DNA from: Nonomuraea indica
Lineage (GTDB): Bacteria > Actinomycetota > Actinomycetes > Streptosporangiales > Streptosporangiaceae
Length of the DNA: 64,000 nucleotides
Reading direction: 5' to 3'
Assembly: GCF_002850745.1 (NCBI RefSeq)
Contig: NZ_KZ559477.1
Location: 1 to 64,000 of the forward strand
Shown: piece by piece, positions 45,533 through 55,767 of the stretch
Layout: each line of letters opens with the position of its first letter
Numbering within the stretch: the stretch's first letter is position 1
Notes under the pieces: model-generated
Told to the model about the DNA's origin: nothing
Seen by the model: the letters and a program-made list of their open reading frames with translations, nothing else
Databases searched by the model: none
Made by a program: the position numbers and the translations under genes

Positions 45533-46511
45533 TCAGGCGGACTCGCGGCGCACCAGATAGGTGTCGAGGATGACCACCGGCTGGCGCAGCTCCTCGCCGT
45601 TGATCCGGGCCACCAGCAGCTGGGCCATCTGCCGGCCCATCGCCTCGGTCGGCTGGTGGACGGTCGTCAGCGGCGGGTCGGTGTGCATGGCGGCCTTGGA
45701 GTCCTCGAAGCCGACCACGGCGACGTCGCCCGGGATGGCCCGGCCGGCCGCCTTCAGCACCCGCATCGCGCCCACCGCCATCAGGTCGGAGGCGGCGAAC
45801 ACCGCGTCGAGCCCCGGATGACGGTCCAGCAGCTCGCGCATCGCCGACGCGCCGCTCTCCTCGGAGAAGTCGCCGTACGCCACGATCTCCGGCAGGCCGG
45901 AGGGGAGCAGCGCGTCGTGGTAGCCGGCCAGACGGTCGACGCCCACGCCCATGTCCTGGGGACCCGCGATGGTGGCGACCGCGCCCCGGCCGAGGCTCAG
46001 CAGGTGCTTGACCGCCTGCCGGGCGCCGGCCCGGTTGTCCATGTCGACGTAGCTGTAGGGGTTGAGGCCGACGGGCCTGCCGCCGAGCACCGTCGGCACA
46101 CCCATCGCCTCCAGCCGGCCCGGCAGCGGGTCGGCGCCGTGCAGCGACAGCAGCAGCACGCCGTCGACGTGCTGCCCCGTCAGGTAGTGCTCCAGCCTCT
46201 CGTGCTCCTCGCGCGACTGCGCCATGGCGAGGATGAGCTGCAGGCCCGTCTCGGACAGCGCCGAGCCGATGCCGCGGATGGTGCCGGCGAAGTAGGGCTC
46301 GTCGAACACGCGCAGCTCCGACTCCGAGACCACCAGCGCCACCGTGTCGGTGCGCCGCGTGACCAGCGCCCTGGCCGCCCGGTTGGGCACGTAGCCCAGC
46401 TCCTGGATGGCCTGGCGCACCGCCTCGCGCGCCTTGTCGCTGACGTTGGGCGATCCGTTGATGACCCGAGACACCGTGCCCCGGCCGACACCGGCCCGGG
46501 CCGCGACTGCC

Positions 46512-46531
<20 letters not shown>
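45533..46531 (-). CDS. cebR: LacI-family repressor, CebR-type
   Basis: 332 residues. The LacI helix-turn-helix is at the N-terminus (TLEAVAARAGVGRGTVSRVI with hinge YVPNRAARALVTRR), followed by a periplasmic-binding-like sensor domain (VDGVLLLSLHG, DAVFAASDLMAVGAMRV). It is the last gene of cebEFG-bglC-cebR and its start overlaps the end of bglC by 20 bases. The upstream region of cebE carries two exact copies of the known CebR box, so autogenous control of the whole operon by cellobiose-type inducers is likely. In Streptomyces the repressor gene lies upstream of the operon instead. Confidence 0.9.
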
Positions 46532-47917
<1,386 letters not shown>

Positions 47918-47921
<4 letters not shown>

Positions 47922-48754
47922 GCCTTGACCGCACCTTCCATCAGGCCGCCGACGATCTGCCGGCCGAACAGCACGAAAACCACGAAGAGGGGGAGGACCG
48001 AGGCGGCTGTGCCGGTGAACAGCATCACGTAGTCGGTGCCATGGGCGGAGTTGAGCGCCGCGATGGACGTCTGCACCACCGGGTTGTCCGGGTGCAGCAC
48101 GATGAGCGGCCACATGAACTCGTTCCACGTCTGCATGAACACCAGCAGCGCGAGCACCGCCATGCCCGGCCGCAGCGCGGGGATGATGATCCGCCGGTAG
48201 ATGCCCATGGTCGTCGCCCCGTCGACCCGGGCCGCCTCGACCAGCTCGTCGGGGACCGCCTGGGAGGTGTACTGCGTCATCATGAACACGCCGAAGCCGT
48301 TGACCAGGAACGGCAGGATCACCGACTGGAGCTGGCCGGTCCAGCCGAGCGTGACCATCAGCTCGTACAGCGGCACCACGCCCATCTGCTGCAGCGGCAC
48401 CATCATGGTGACGAGGATCAGGCCGAGCAGCAGCTTGGAGCCGGGGAAGCGCAGCTTGGCGAACGCGAAGCCGGCCAGCGTGGAGATGAGCACGACCGAC
48501 ACCGTCACCGTGGTGGCCACGATCGCGGAGTTGACCAGGCCGGTCAGGAAGTGGGCGTCCTCGGTGGCCAGCAGCCGCTCGACGTTCTCGCCGAGGTGGC
48601 CGCCGGGCAGCAGCGGCGGGGGCGTCTCCACGGCGTCCTCGTTCGTGCGGGTCGCCATGATGAACATGTAGTAGATCGGGAACGCCGACATCACCAGGGC
48701 GAACACCAGCGTCACCTTGGTCAGGAGCGTCGCGTCCCAGGGCCTGTTCCTCAT
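47918..48754 (-). CDS. cebG: cello-oligosaccharide ABC transporter permease (CebG-like)
   Basis: 278 residues with six membrane helices. The EAA loop of the sugar-permease family is DELVEAARVDGATTMGIYRRIIIPALRPG. Start overlaps the cebF stop (ATGA) and its own stop overlaps bglC. It works with CebF as channel for CebE-bound cellobiose/cellotriose. The ATPase is not in the operon; in streptomycetes the shared ATPase MsiK supplies it from elsewhere. Confidence 0.92.
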
Positions 48755-49701
48755 CGCGCCCCCCTGATGCGCCGGGTGAACCCGTAGTTGATCATCGTTC
48801 CGAGCAGGATCAGCACGAACAGCAGCCAGGCCGCCGCCGCGGCGTAGCCCATCTGGAAGTCCCGGAAGCCCTCCTTGACGATGAACATCGCCACGGTCTG
48901 GTACTGGCCGGTGGTGCCGCCCGTCATCATCGGGTTGCCCTCGAACATGACCGGCTCGGCGAACAGCGTCATCCCGCCGATGGTGGAGATGAAGACGACG
49001 AACACCAGGGTCGGCCGCAGCATCGGCACCGTGATCTGCCAGAACTGCCTGCGGGCCGAGGCTCCGTCGAGCGCGGCCGCCTCGTACAGGTCGCGGGGGA
49101 TGGTCTGCATCGCGGCCAGCAGGATGATCGCGTTGTAGCCCGTCCAGCGCCAGTCGACCATCGTGGAGATCGCCAGCCAGGACGACCACTTCTCGTTCTG
49201 CCAGACGACCGGCTCGACGCCGAACCAGCTGAGGATCCAGTTGAACAGCCCGTAGTCGCGGCTGTAGAGCTGGCTGAAGATCACCGCCACGGCCACCACG
49301 GAGGTGACCAGCGGGAGCAGCACGCCCAGGCGCAGCAGCAGCCTGCCCTTGAGCCGCTTGTTCAGCGCGTTGGCCAGCATCAGGGCCAGCACCAGCTGCG
49401 GGACGGTGGCCAGCGCGAACATGCCGAGCGTGTTGATGACCGCGTTCCAGAAGGCGGCGTCGGTGACGAGCGCGGCGTAGTTGTCCAGGCCGGTGAACGT
49501 CTTGTCGCCGGCCAGCTCCCAGTCGTGCAGGGACAGCCAGAGCGTGTAGCCGAGGGGGAAGACACCGAAGATCGCGAAAAGCGCGTAGTAGGGCGAGACC
49601 AGCAGGTAGGGCACGCCCTTGAGATCGAAGCGACTCATCCGCCTGGGCGGCGGGGCCTGCCTGCGCGACCCCTGCCGCGGCGGCGCGAGTTGGAGAGTCA
49701 T
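48751..49701 (-). CDS. cebF: cello-oligosaccharide ABC transporter permease (CebF-like)
   Basis: 316 residues; start MTLQLAPPRQGSRRQAPPPR with AAAGG upstream. Six membrane helices, long periplasmic loop after TM1, and the EAA loop RDLYEAAALDGASARRQFWQITVPMLRPT. It is a MalF-type partner of CebG, encoded 79 bp after cebE. Confidence 0.92.
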   Translation of the reverse strand: MTLQLAPPRQGSRRQAPPPRRMSRFDLKGVPYLLVSPYYALFAIFGVFPLGYTLWLSLHDWELAGDKTFTGLDNYAALVTDAAFWNAVINTLGMFALATVPQLVLALMLANALNKRLKGRLLLRLGVLLPLVTSVVAVAVIFSQLYSRDYGLFNWILSWFGVEPVVWQNEKWSSWLAISTMVDWRWTGYNAIILLAAMQTIPRDLYEAAALDGASARRQFWQITVPMLRPTLVFVVFISTIGGMTLFAEPVMFEGNPMMTGGTTGQYQTVAMFIVKEGFRDFQMGYAAAAAWLLFVLILLGTMINYGFTRRIRGAR

Positions 49702-49780
49702 GGATACCTTTCCGGCGAGGTGGGGGAGGGGTGGCGCCCGAGGAGGGAGGACGGGCGCCACCGCGTCCGGGGTACGGGGG

Positions 49781-51109
49781 TCAGCCCGCCGCCTTCACGC
49801 CCGCCTCGACGAACTTCGACCAGGCCTCGTCGTACTTGACCGCGCCCTGGTCCATGCCCTCCAGGACCTTCTCGACCGCGGTCTTCACCTGCGCGTGCTT
49901 CTCACCGAAGAACACCGGCTGCAGGTTCGCCACCGAGGCGGAGAAGATCTGGCCGGTCGGCGCGTCGTTGAAGTAGGCGTTCTTCAGGCCCGACACCTCG
50001 GTGTCCTGCTGCGCGGGGATCGAGCTGGGGAACGCGCCGGCCTCCTTGAAGGCGGCCACGTGGCCCTCCTTGCCGGTGAGGTAGTTCAGGACCTCGGCGG
50101 CCTCCTTGGGGTGCTTGCTCTGCTTGGGCACCGCGAGCCAGGAGCCGCCCCAGTTGCCGGAGCCGCCCGGCACGGCCGCGACGTCCCAGTTGCCCTTGTT
50201 GGACTCGCCGGCCTTGCCCTCGATGACGCCGAGCATCCACGACGGGCAGCCCATGGTGGCGAAGCCGCCGCCCTTGATGGCCTTGTCCCACGCCGGGCTC
50301 CACGCCTGCAGCTTGGCGGTCAGCCCGGCCTGGCTGAACTTCTGCACCCAGTCGAAGGAGGTCTTGATGGCGGGGTTCTTCTCCAGGATGAGCTGGTTGC
50401 TCTTGTCGAAGTACGCGACGTTGCCGTTCTTGGGGGCCTCCTGGAACAGGATCACGTTGTAGATCGTGTTGGGCCCGTCCATGAACTTGGCGCCGGTCTT
50501 GGCGGCCTCGAACTTCTTGCCGGTCTCGAAGAAGGCGTTCCAGTCGGGCCAGAGCTTGCCGACCTCCTCGCGGTCGGTGGGCAGGCCCGCCTTCTCGAAC
50601 AGGTCCTTGCGGTAGCACATCGTCATGCCGCCCATGTCGGTGCCCAGGGCGAACAGCTTGCCGTCGGCGTTGAGGCCGGCCTCCCACTTGGCGGCGGGGA
50701 AATCGGCCTTGCGGCTGTCGAGGCCGTACTGGCTGAGGTCGGTGAAGAACTGCGGCCGGGCCGCCATGAGGCCCATCGCGCCCTCGTCGATGCCGACGAC
50801 GTCCCCGGCGCCTGCCCCCGCCTGGAGACGCTGGAGCAACTGCGGCAGGTACACGTCCTCGAACCGGTCGGTCAGGTTCTGGTACTTGATCTGGATGTTC
50901 GGGTGCTCGGCGTTCCACTTCTTGACGGCCTCGTCGTAGCCGAAGTTCTCGCCGCCGCCGAAGGTGTGCACGTTGATGGTGACCGGCTCGGCCGCGGAGC
51001 CGCTCTGGGTGGCCGTCTGCGTGTTGCCTCCGCCGCCGCTGCACGCGGCCACGGTCGCCAGCGCGGTCAGCGCGAGGCCGGTCACAACAAAGCGCTTGTG
51101 GTTCGTCAT
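49781..51109 (-). CDS. cebE: cello-oligosaccharide-binding lipoprotein (CebE-like)
   Basis: 442 residues. The lipoprotein signal is MTNHKRFVVTGLALTALATV then AACSGGG. It is a family 1 solute-binding protein (VTINVHTFGGGENFGYDEAV, VVGIDEGAMGLMAARPQFFT, KGGGFATMGCPSWMLGVIEG) that captures sugar outside the membrane. First gene of the operon; two CebR boxes lie 69 and 199 bp upstream of the start, which supports cellobiose/cellotriose as ligands. The ligand itself is inferred. Confidence 0.92.
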   Translation of the reverse strand: MTNHKRFVVTGLALTALATVAACSGGGGNTQTATQSGSAAEPVTINVHTFGGGENFGYDEAVKKWNAEHPNIQIKYQNLTDRFEDVYLPQLLQRLQAGAGAGDVVGIDEGAMGLMAARPQFFTDLSQYGLDSRKADFPAAKWEAGLNADGKLFALGTDMGGMTMCYRKDLFEKAGLPTDREEVGKLWPDWNAFFETGKKFEAAKTGAKFMDGPNTIYNVILFQEAPKNGNVAYFDKSNQLILEKNPAIKTSFDWVQKFSQAGLTAKLQAWSPAWDKAIKGGGFATMGCPSWMLGVIEGKAGESNKGNWDVAAVPGGSGNWGGSWLAVPKQSKHPKEAAEVLNYLTGKEGHVAAFKEAGAFPSSIPAQQDTEVSGLKNAYFNDAPTGQIFSASVANLQPVFFGEKHAQVKTAVEKVLEGMDQGAVKYDEAWSKFVEAGVKAAG

Positions 51110-51177
51110 TCCGTACCCCTCTTGGGTGTGGATGTGGGAGGTGCACCGCGGCCTGCCGCGGCGTGTGGGAGGGTCCT

Positions 51178-51191
51178 TGGGAGCGCTCCCA
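51178..51191. promoter_or_regulatory. CebR box 1
   Basis: TGGGAGCGCTCCCA, an exact 14-bp palindrome matching the established Streptomyces CebR operator, 69 bp upstream of the cebE start. Confidence 0.92.
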
Positions 51192-51307
51192 CAAAGAGTG
51201 CCCGCGTGATGTGCGGGCGTCAACGTCCCGAAACGGAACCGTTACCTTGACGGTGCTTTGGTGGGGGTGAAACGGGTTTAGAGTCCGAAAAGCCGCTGGG
51301 CGAGACC

Positions 51308-51321
51308 TGGGAGCGCTCCCA
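51308..51321. promoter_or_regulatory. CebR box 2
   Basis: Second identical TGGGAGCGCTCCCA, 130 bp from the first, centre to centre. Two identical sites could allow looping or mark a second promoter. Confidence 0.88.
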
Positions 51322-51379
51322 TCGCCACGCGGCATTCGTGTCCATGCCCGGCGTCTCCGGCGCTGACGGCGTCCCGGAA

Positions 51380-51420
51380 AAACCGCGAGTGCGCGCCCCA
51401 GGGTTCGGGGCGCGCACTCG
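51380..51420 (-). terminator. intrinsic terminator of the CHAP-protein gene
   Basis: A perfect 14-bp stem (51386-51399 with 51407-51420), beginning CGAGTGCGCGCCCC, with loop AGGGTTC. On the minus strand it is followed by GGTTTTTCC, giving a U5 tract. It begins 21 bp after the CHAP gene stop. Confidence 0.8.
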
Positions 51421-51441
51421 CCGCGCGATGTGTGGGGAGGA

Positions 51442-52119
51442 TCAGCCGGCGTACTCGGGGTAGCCGTAGCCGACGACGTCCGACTTGGACCGGACGCGCT
51501 CCTCGACGCGGCCGTTGCCGGTGTTGCCCTCGATCGTGGAGATGGTGCCGTTGCCGTTGTCCTTGACCACGAAGCCGACGTGCCTGATCGAGCTCAGGGA
51601 CTTGCCGCCGCTCCAGGAGAAGAAGACCACGGCGCCGGGCTTGGGCGCGTCGCCCCAGCGCTTGTTGGCCACGAACCACCTGGCGTGCGCCACCGTCCAG
51701 GCGTCCCAGCCGACCTGCGGGCGGGCGCCGAGCTGCTCGCCCACCCAGGAGACGAACATCGCGCACCACGGCGCGTTGAGGTAGCCGCGGCGGGTGCCGC
51801 CGTCACGGCGGATGGTCTCCAGCGCGCGCTGGGAGTTGGCGTACCACTGCTGGAACTTGGTGCCGCCGCCGTAGGCGTTCTCCGAGGTGCCGACCTGGGC
51901 CTTGGCCAGCTGCAGGAGCTGGGAGGCGGTCACGCTGATCTTGTTGGCCTGCTGGGTCTGCGGGGCGGACGCGACCCGCGCGGCCTGCGGCGCCTTCTCG
52001 GGGACGTCGGCGAGGGCGGGGGAGGCTAGGCCGAAAGTGGCGGTGAGGGCGAGGCCGGCGCCGGCGCCGGCGCGCAGCAGGGCGGTCTTGCGGGCATGCT
52101 GAAGACGGTTGATGGCCAT
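51442..52119 (-). CDS. secreted CHAP-domain cell-wall amidase/endopeptidase
   Basis: 225 residues. Signal peptide MAINRLQHARKTALLRAGAG... ends near ASPALADVP. An Ala/Gln-rich linker precedes the CHAP domain, with the catalytic Cys in LNAPWCAMFVSWVG and His in SIRHVGFVV, then ISTIEGNTGNG. CHAP enzymes cut peptidoglycan stem peptides or the sugar-peptide amide bond. A ydaO-type c-di-AMP riboswitch precedes the gene, linking its expression to the second messenger that controls osmotic and wall balance. Confidence 0.9.
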   Translation of the reverse strand: MAINRLQHARKTALLRAGAGAGLALTATFGLASPALADVPEKAPQAARVASAPQTQQANKISVTASQLLQLAKAQVGTSENAYGGGTKFQQWYANSQRALETIRRDGGTRRGYLNAPWCAMFVSWVGEQLGARPQVGWDAWTVAHARWFVANKRWGDAPKPGAVVFFSWSGGKSLSSIRHVGFVVKDNGNGTISTIEGNTGNGRVEERVRSKSDVVGYGYPEYAG

Positions 52120-52136
52120 CGAGCGGGGATACTCCT

Positions 52137-52265
52137 TGCTTCCATGCCGCTTACCGGGTTAGCTGACGGGTTCGGGCGTGGAAGCTGCCCTACGGCACTG
52201 ATGTGCCGATTCACCCCAGAAGGACGTGGGTCCCCGGTTCCGCGCGTGGCGGATTCAGCGGTCAC
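52137..52265 (-). ncRNA. ydaO/yuaA-type cyclic di-AMP riboswitch
   Basis: Read on the minus strand, the leader contains the class hallmarks in order: CGCTGAATCCGCC, GGGGACCCACGT, GGGGTGAATCGGC, GTAGGGCAGC, CCGTCAGCTAACCCGGTAAG and GCATGGAAGC. It ends about 17 bases before the CHAP gene start. In actinobacteria this riboswitch represses cell-wall hydrolase genes when c-di-AMP is high. Boundaries are approximate. Confidence 0.9.
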
Positions 52266-52394
52266 AGGGGGGTCCTGTGATGCTTCGATCTTTGCGATGG
52301 TCCGGCTACGAACCGGTTGAAACCGGACGTATGCCGCGAATGCCCCATAAGGTAATGCATGCGGCAAGCGGTTTACAATAGGGCAAAGCGGAAG

Positions 52395-53348
52395 TCAGGA
52401 AATCTGCTCGCGGGCGTCGGCCAGCAGCCTGGCCATGGCAACGCTCTCGTCAAGGGGCATCACGGCGCTCTCCGTCCGGCCCTCGGCCAGCGCCTGCCGC
52501 ACCTCCCGGACCTCCCCGGCGTAGCCGTTGTCGGCCGGGTCCAGGTCGTACACCTCGGGCTCCATGGACGGCCCGCTCAGCACCAGCCGCTTCGGCGCCC
52601 AGAACGGCGCCTGGAGGTCGGCGCGCATCTCCGTGCCCACCACGTACGCGCTGTTGGGGAAGGCGCCGCGCAGCGACACCTCGACCAGCGCCCGCCGCCC
52701 GCCGGGGTAGGTCAGCAGTCCGGCCGCCTCCGCGTCCACCCCCGACGGCGCCAGCGACCCGGTCATCGACAGCCGCTCGGGCCGGCCGAGCAGCAGCTGC
52801 GCCAGCCCGAACGGGTAGATCCCCAGGTCCAGCAGGGCTCCGCCGCCCAGCTCGGGCGCCCACAGCCGGTGCAGCGGGTCGTACGGCGAGGAGAAGCCGA
52901 ACGAGGCGTGCACCGAGCGGATCTCACCGAACCGCGGATCGGTCGCGACCCGCCGGATCAGCGGGTTGAAGCGCATCCACATCGCTTCCATGAGGAAGAT
53001 CCCGGCCTCGCGGGCCAGGCGCACCATCCGCTCGGTGTCGGCCACCGACGCGGCCAGCGGCTTCTCGCACAGCACGGCCTTGCCGTTGGCGATGGCGGCC
53101 TCGGCCACCTCCAGGTGCTGGGCGTGCGGCGTCGCCACGTAGACCGCGTCCACGGCGGGGTCGGCGCACAGCTCCGCGTAGGAGCCGTAGGCGGACTCGG
53201 CCCCCAGGACGCCGGCCAGCTCCCTGGCCCGGGTCACGTCGCGGGAGCCGACGGCCGCGACCCGCATGCCGGGCTCCGCCGCGATGACCGCCCCCACGGT
53301 CCGCGCGATGCCGCCGGTCGCTGCGATGCCCCATGCGAGATCTTTCAC
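52395..53348 (-). CDS. Gfo/Idh/MocA-family oxidoreductase
   Basis: 317 residues. The N-terminal Rossmann fold starts LAWGIAATGGIARTVGAVIA, and the catalytic motif CEKPLAAS carries the conserved Lys. The C-terminal alpha/beta domain includes ELGGGALLDLGIYPFGLAQLLLG, typical of the dehydrogenase subgroup acting on sugars or trans-dihydrodiols. Cofactor NAD(P) is assumed. It borders the nonulosonate glycopolymer locus but transcribes away from it; a link is uncertain. Confidence 0.88.
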   Translation of the reverse strand: MKDLAWGIAATGGIARTVGAVIAAEPGMRVAAVGSRDVTRARELAGVLGAESAYGSYAELCADPAVDAVYVATPHAQHLEVAEAAIANGKAVLCEKPLAASVADTERMVRLAREAGIFLMEAMWMRFNPLIRRVATDPRFGEIRSVHASFGFSSPYDPLHRLWAPELGGGALLDLGIYPFGLAQLLLGRPERLSMTGSLAPSGVDAEAAGLLTYPGGRRALVEVSLRGAFPNSAYVVGTEMRADLQAPFWAPKRLVLSGPSMEPEVYDLDPADNGYAGEVREVRQALAEGRTESAVMPLDESVAMARLLADAREQIS

Positions 53349-53524
53349 GGCAAAGGATCCTATCGACCCGCATTACCTTTTAGACACCTATGACCCCGTC
53401 TGCGCGCTGGTGTCCCTGACAGGCGCCGGGGGCTGTTGTTCACGCGTCGTTCCCGGCCGTGTAAGGCGGCCGGGTTACCTTGTGGCGCACCGGCTGCAGC
53501 CGGGCAACCGGCGAAGGGAGCAGC

Positions 53525-54466
53525 GTGCGCGAGCGGGCGTCGGCCTGGGTCGAGTCACCCCTTCAGATGCTCTGCGCCGTCGAGGCCCACCATGCCGGCC
53601 TCCTCGGCCCCGCGACGGTCGTCGTGCCCCGCGCCGGGCAGCGCGCGCTCAAGGCGACCCGCCGGGAGCTGCGCCGCATGGCCCTCCCGCCGGGCCTCGA
53701 ACTGGCCGAGCCGGCCGAGCGCCTGCCGCGCCGGGTGGACGCCGCGGGCGACGCCTTCTCCGGCCGGGTGCAACTGCGCTGGCTGACCGCCGGACCGCGC
53801 CGCCTGGTCGTCGTCGACGACGGGCTGGCCACGATCCGGCTGCTGGAGCTGCTCGCCGCCGGACCGTACCGGCCGCTGCTGCGGGCACGCGCCCAGCCGG
53901 GCCTCGCGCGCGCGGCGCTCGGGCTGGCCGCCGCCCTCCGCCTGCGCGCCAGCAGCGTGACGGTGTTCACCGCGCTGCCGGTCCCGGCGGAGCTGGAGGC
54001 GGCCGTGCGCCGTGCCGGAGCCGACCTGGTCCGCCACGACTTCGCCTGGCTGCGTGCCCAGCCGTCCGGACCCGGCCCCGCCGAGCGGACCGTCGTGCTG
54101 GGCACCGCGCTGGTCCGCAACGGCCTCGTGCACCGCGACCGCTACCTGCGCTGGCTGACGAACCTGGCCGGCGAGGAGCCGCTCGCCTACTACCCGCACC
54201 GGCGCGAGGACCCCGTGGACGTGGCACTCATCCGCGAGCGGCCCGGCATCACCGTGCACGAGGGCGGCGCCCCGGCCGAGCTGACGCTGCGCGGTCTGGA
54301 CCCGGGACAGCGGGTGCTCAGCCTGCCGTCCACGGCCATCACCTCGCTGCGCGTGCTCCTCGGGCCGCGCGGCGTCGCGGTCGAGCCGGTCGAGGTGCCG
54401 GACGACTGGTGGACCAGCAGGGCGGCGCCCGCCCTGCGATCGCATCTGACGGGAGTCACCGGGTGA
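53525..54466 (+). CDS. putative sialyltransferase-like GT-B glycosyltransferase
   Basis: 313 residues from GTG. I do not recognise a close family, but the motif order fits bacterial sialyltransferases of the GT38/GT52/GT97 type: N-terminal WVESPLQMLCAVEAH (the SPLQ motif), VVVDDGLAT with an acidic-acidic-Gly motif at 98-100, YYPHRRED at 222-229 in place of the HP motif, and SLPSTAITSLR at 266-276 as the Ser/Thr motif. It likely uses the CMP-nonulosonate made by the fusion protein encoded nearby. Its stop overlaps the next gene (GTGA). Confidence 0.65.
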   Translation: MRERASAWVESPLQMLCAVEAHHAGLLGPATVVVPRAGQRALKATRRELRRMALPPGLELAEPAERLPRRVDAAGDAFSGRVQLRWLTAGPRRLVVVDDGLATIRLLELLAAGPYRPLLRARAQPGLARAALGLAAALRLRASSVTVFTALPVPAELEAAVRRAGADLVRHDFAWLRAQPSGPGPAERTVVLGTALVRNGLVHRDRYLRWLTNLAGEEPLAYYPHRREDPVDVALIRERPGITVHEGGAPAELTLRGLDPGQRVLSLPSTAITSLRVLLGPRGVAVEPVEVPDDWWTSRAAPALRSHLTGVTG

Positions 54467-55662
54467 GGGTTCTGGCGGTCGCCGACTCCGACTCGTACCT
54501 GAAATGGGCGGCCTGCCTGCTCGCCGACCTGCCGCCGGACCCCGCGACACGGCTCGCGGTGGTCCGCACGCCGATCGCCCCCTCACCGGGCCAGATCGCC
54601 GCAGCCCTGAGCGGCACCCCGGCCGCGGAGCCGCTGCCGCAGGTGCTGTCGGCGCGCGCCCTGCGGCGCGCGGCGGAGCGGATGCGGCCCGACGTGGTGC
54701 TCGTGGCCTGCACCGGCCCCGTCGTGGACGTGCTGGTGGCCGACGTGCTGGACGGGCTGCGCCCGCGGCCGGTGTTCGTCACCGGCCTGCCGGGCATCTC
54801 GGTGCCGGCGACGGAGAAGGCGTGGCTGTTCCGCAGCGGCTGCGACCTGTTCGTGGTGCACAGCCGCCGGGAGGTGGCCGAGTTCGCCGGCATCGCGGCC
54901 CGGCTGGGCGGAGGAGGGGCGATCGGCCTGGCGCGGCTGCCGTTCCTGCGCCCGCGCGGCGCGGGCCGCGACGGCCTGCCCGCCCGGCCTGGCGGCGGCG
55001 ACCGGGTCGTGTTCGCCACCCAGGCCAAGGTGCCGGGGCCGCGCGAGGAGCGGGAGCGGATCCTGCACGCCCTGGCCCGGCTGGCCGCCGGCCGCCCCGA
55101 CCTCGACGTGGTGGTGAAGCTGCGCGCCTGGGAGGACGAACGGCAGACCCACAACGAACGCCACCACTACCGGCGGCTCTGGCGGGACCTGGGCGAGCCA
55201 GGCAGGCTCGCGTTCGAGACCGGGCCGATGCACGAGCAGCTCGCGCGGGCCGCCGGGTTCGTCACGGTCAGCTCGACGGCCGCCCTGGAGGCGGTGGCGC
55301 AGGGCGTGCCGTCGCTGGTGCTCGCCGACTTCGGGGTGAGCGCCGAGATGATCAACCTGGTGTTCGAGGGTTCCGGCCTGCTCGGGACGCTCGACGACCT
55401 GGCCGGCGGCGCCTTCCGCGCCGCCGACCCCGCATGGTGCGCGGCCAACTACTTCCACCCCGCCGACGCCGACGACTGGACCGACCGGCTCGCCGCCCTG
55501 GTGACCGGCCCGGCCGAGCGGCCGCGCTCGCTGCTGGACGGACCCGAACACGCCGCGGCCCGGCGCCGCGCCAGGCTCCGCGTCGAGGTGCCGCCGCACA
55601 TGCTGCGGGCCGGCTACCGCGCCCGGCGCCGCGTGCGCCGCTACCTGCGCGCCCTCACCTGA
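54463..55662 (+). CDS. putative GT-B glycosyltransferase (DUF6716-like)
   Basis: 399 residues from GTG, coupled to the preceding gene by a four-base overlap. It starts VRVLAVADSDSYLKWAACLL. The C-terminal half looks like a GT-B donor domain: VVVKLRAWEDERQTHNERHH, AFETGPMHEQLARAAGFVTV, SSTAALEAVAQGVPSLVLAD. I associate this with proteins annotated as DUF6716 putative glycosyltransferase. The basic C-terminus (RAGYRARRRVRRYLRALT) could contact membrane lipid. It is convergent with the polysialyltransferase-like gene, separated by 105 bp. Confidence 0.65.
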   Translation: MRVLAVADSDSYLKWAACLLADLPPDPATRLAVVRTPIAPSPGQIAAALSGTPAAEPLPQVLSARALRRAAERMRPDVVLVACTGPVVDVLVADVLDGLRPRPVFVTGLPGISVPATEKAWLFRSGCDLFVVHSRREVAEFAGIAARLGGGGAIGLARLPFLRPRGAGRDGLPARPGGGDRVVFATQAKVPGPREERERILHALARLAAGRPDLDVVVKLRAWEDERQTHNERHHYRRLWRDLGEPGRLAFETGPMHEQLARAAGFVTVSSTAALEAVAQGVPSLVLADFGVSAEMINLVFEGSGLLGTLDDLAGGAFRAADPAWCAANYFHPADADDWTDRLAALVTGPAERPRSLLDGPEHAAARRRARLRVEVPPHMLRAGYRARRRVRRYLRALT

Positions 55663-55767
55663 CCAGCACCCCGGGCCGGGCGGCCGGGGCCCGTGACGCC
55701 CAGGCCCCCGGCCACGGGGGCAGGCCGTCCTCGCCGGCGACCTGGACCCCGGGACGGACCTCCGGCG

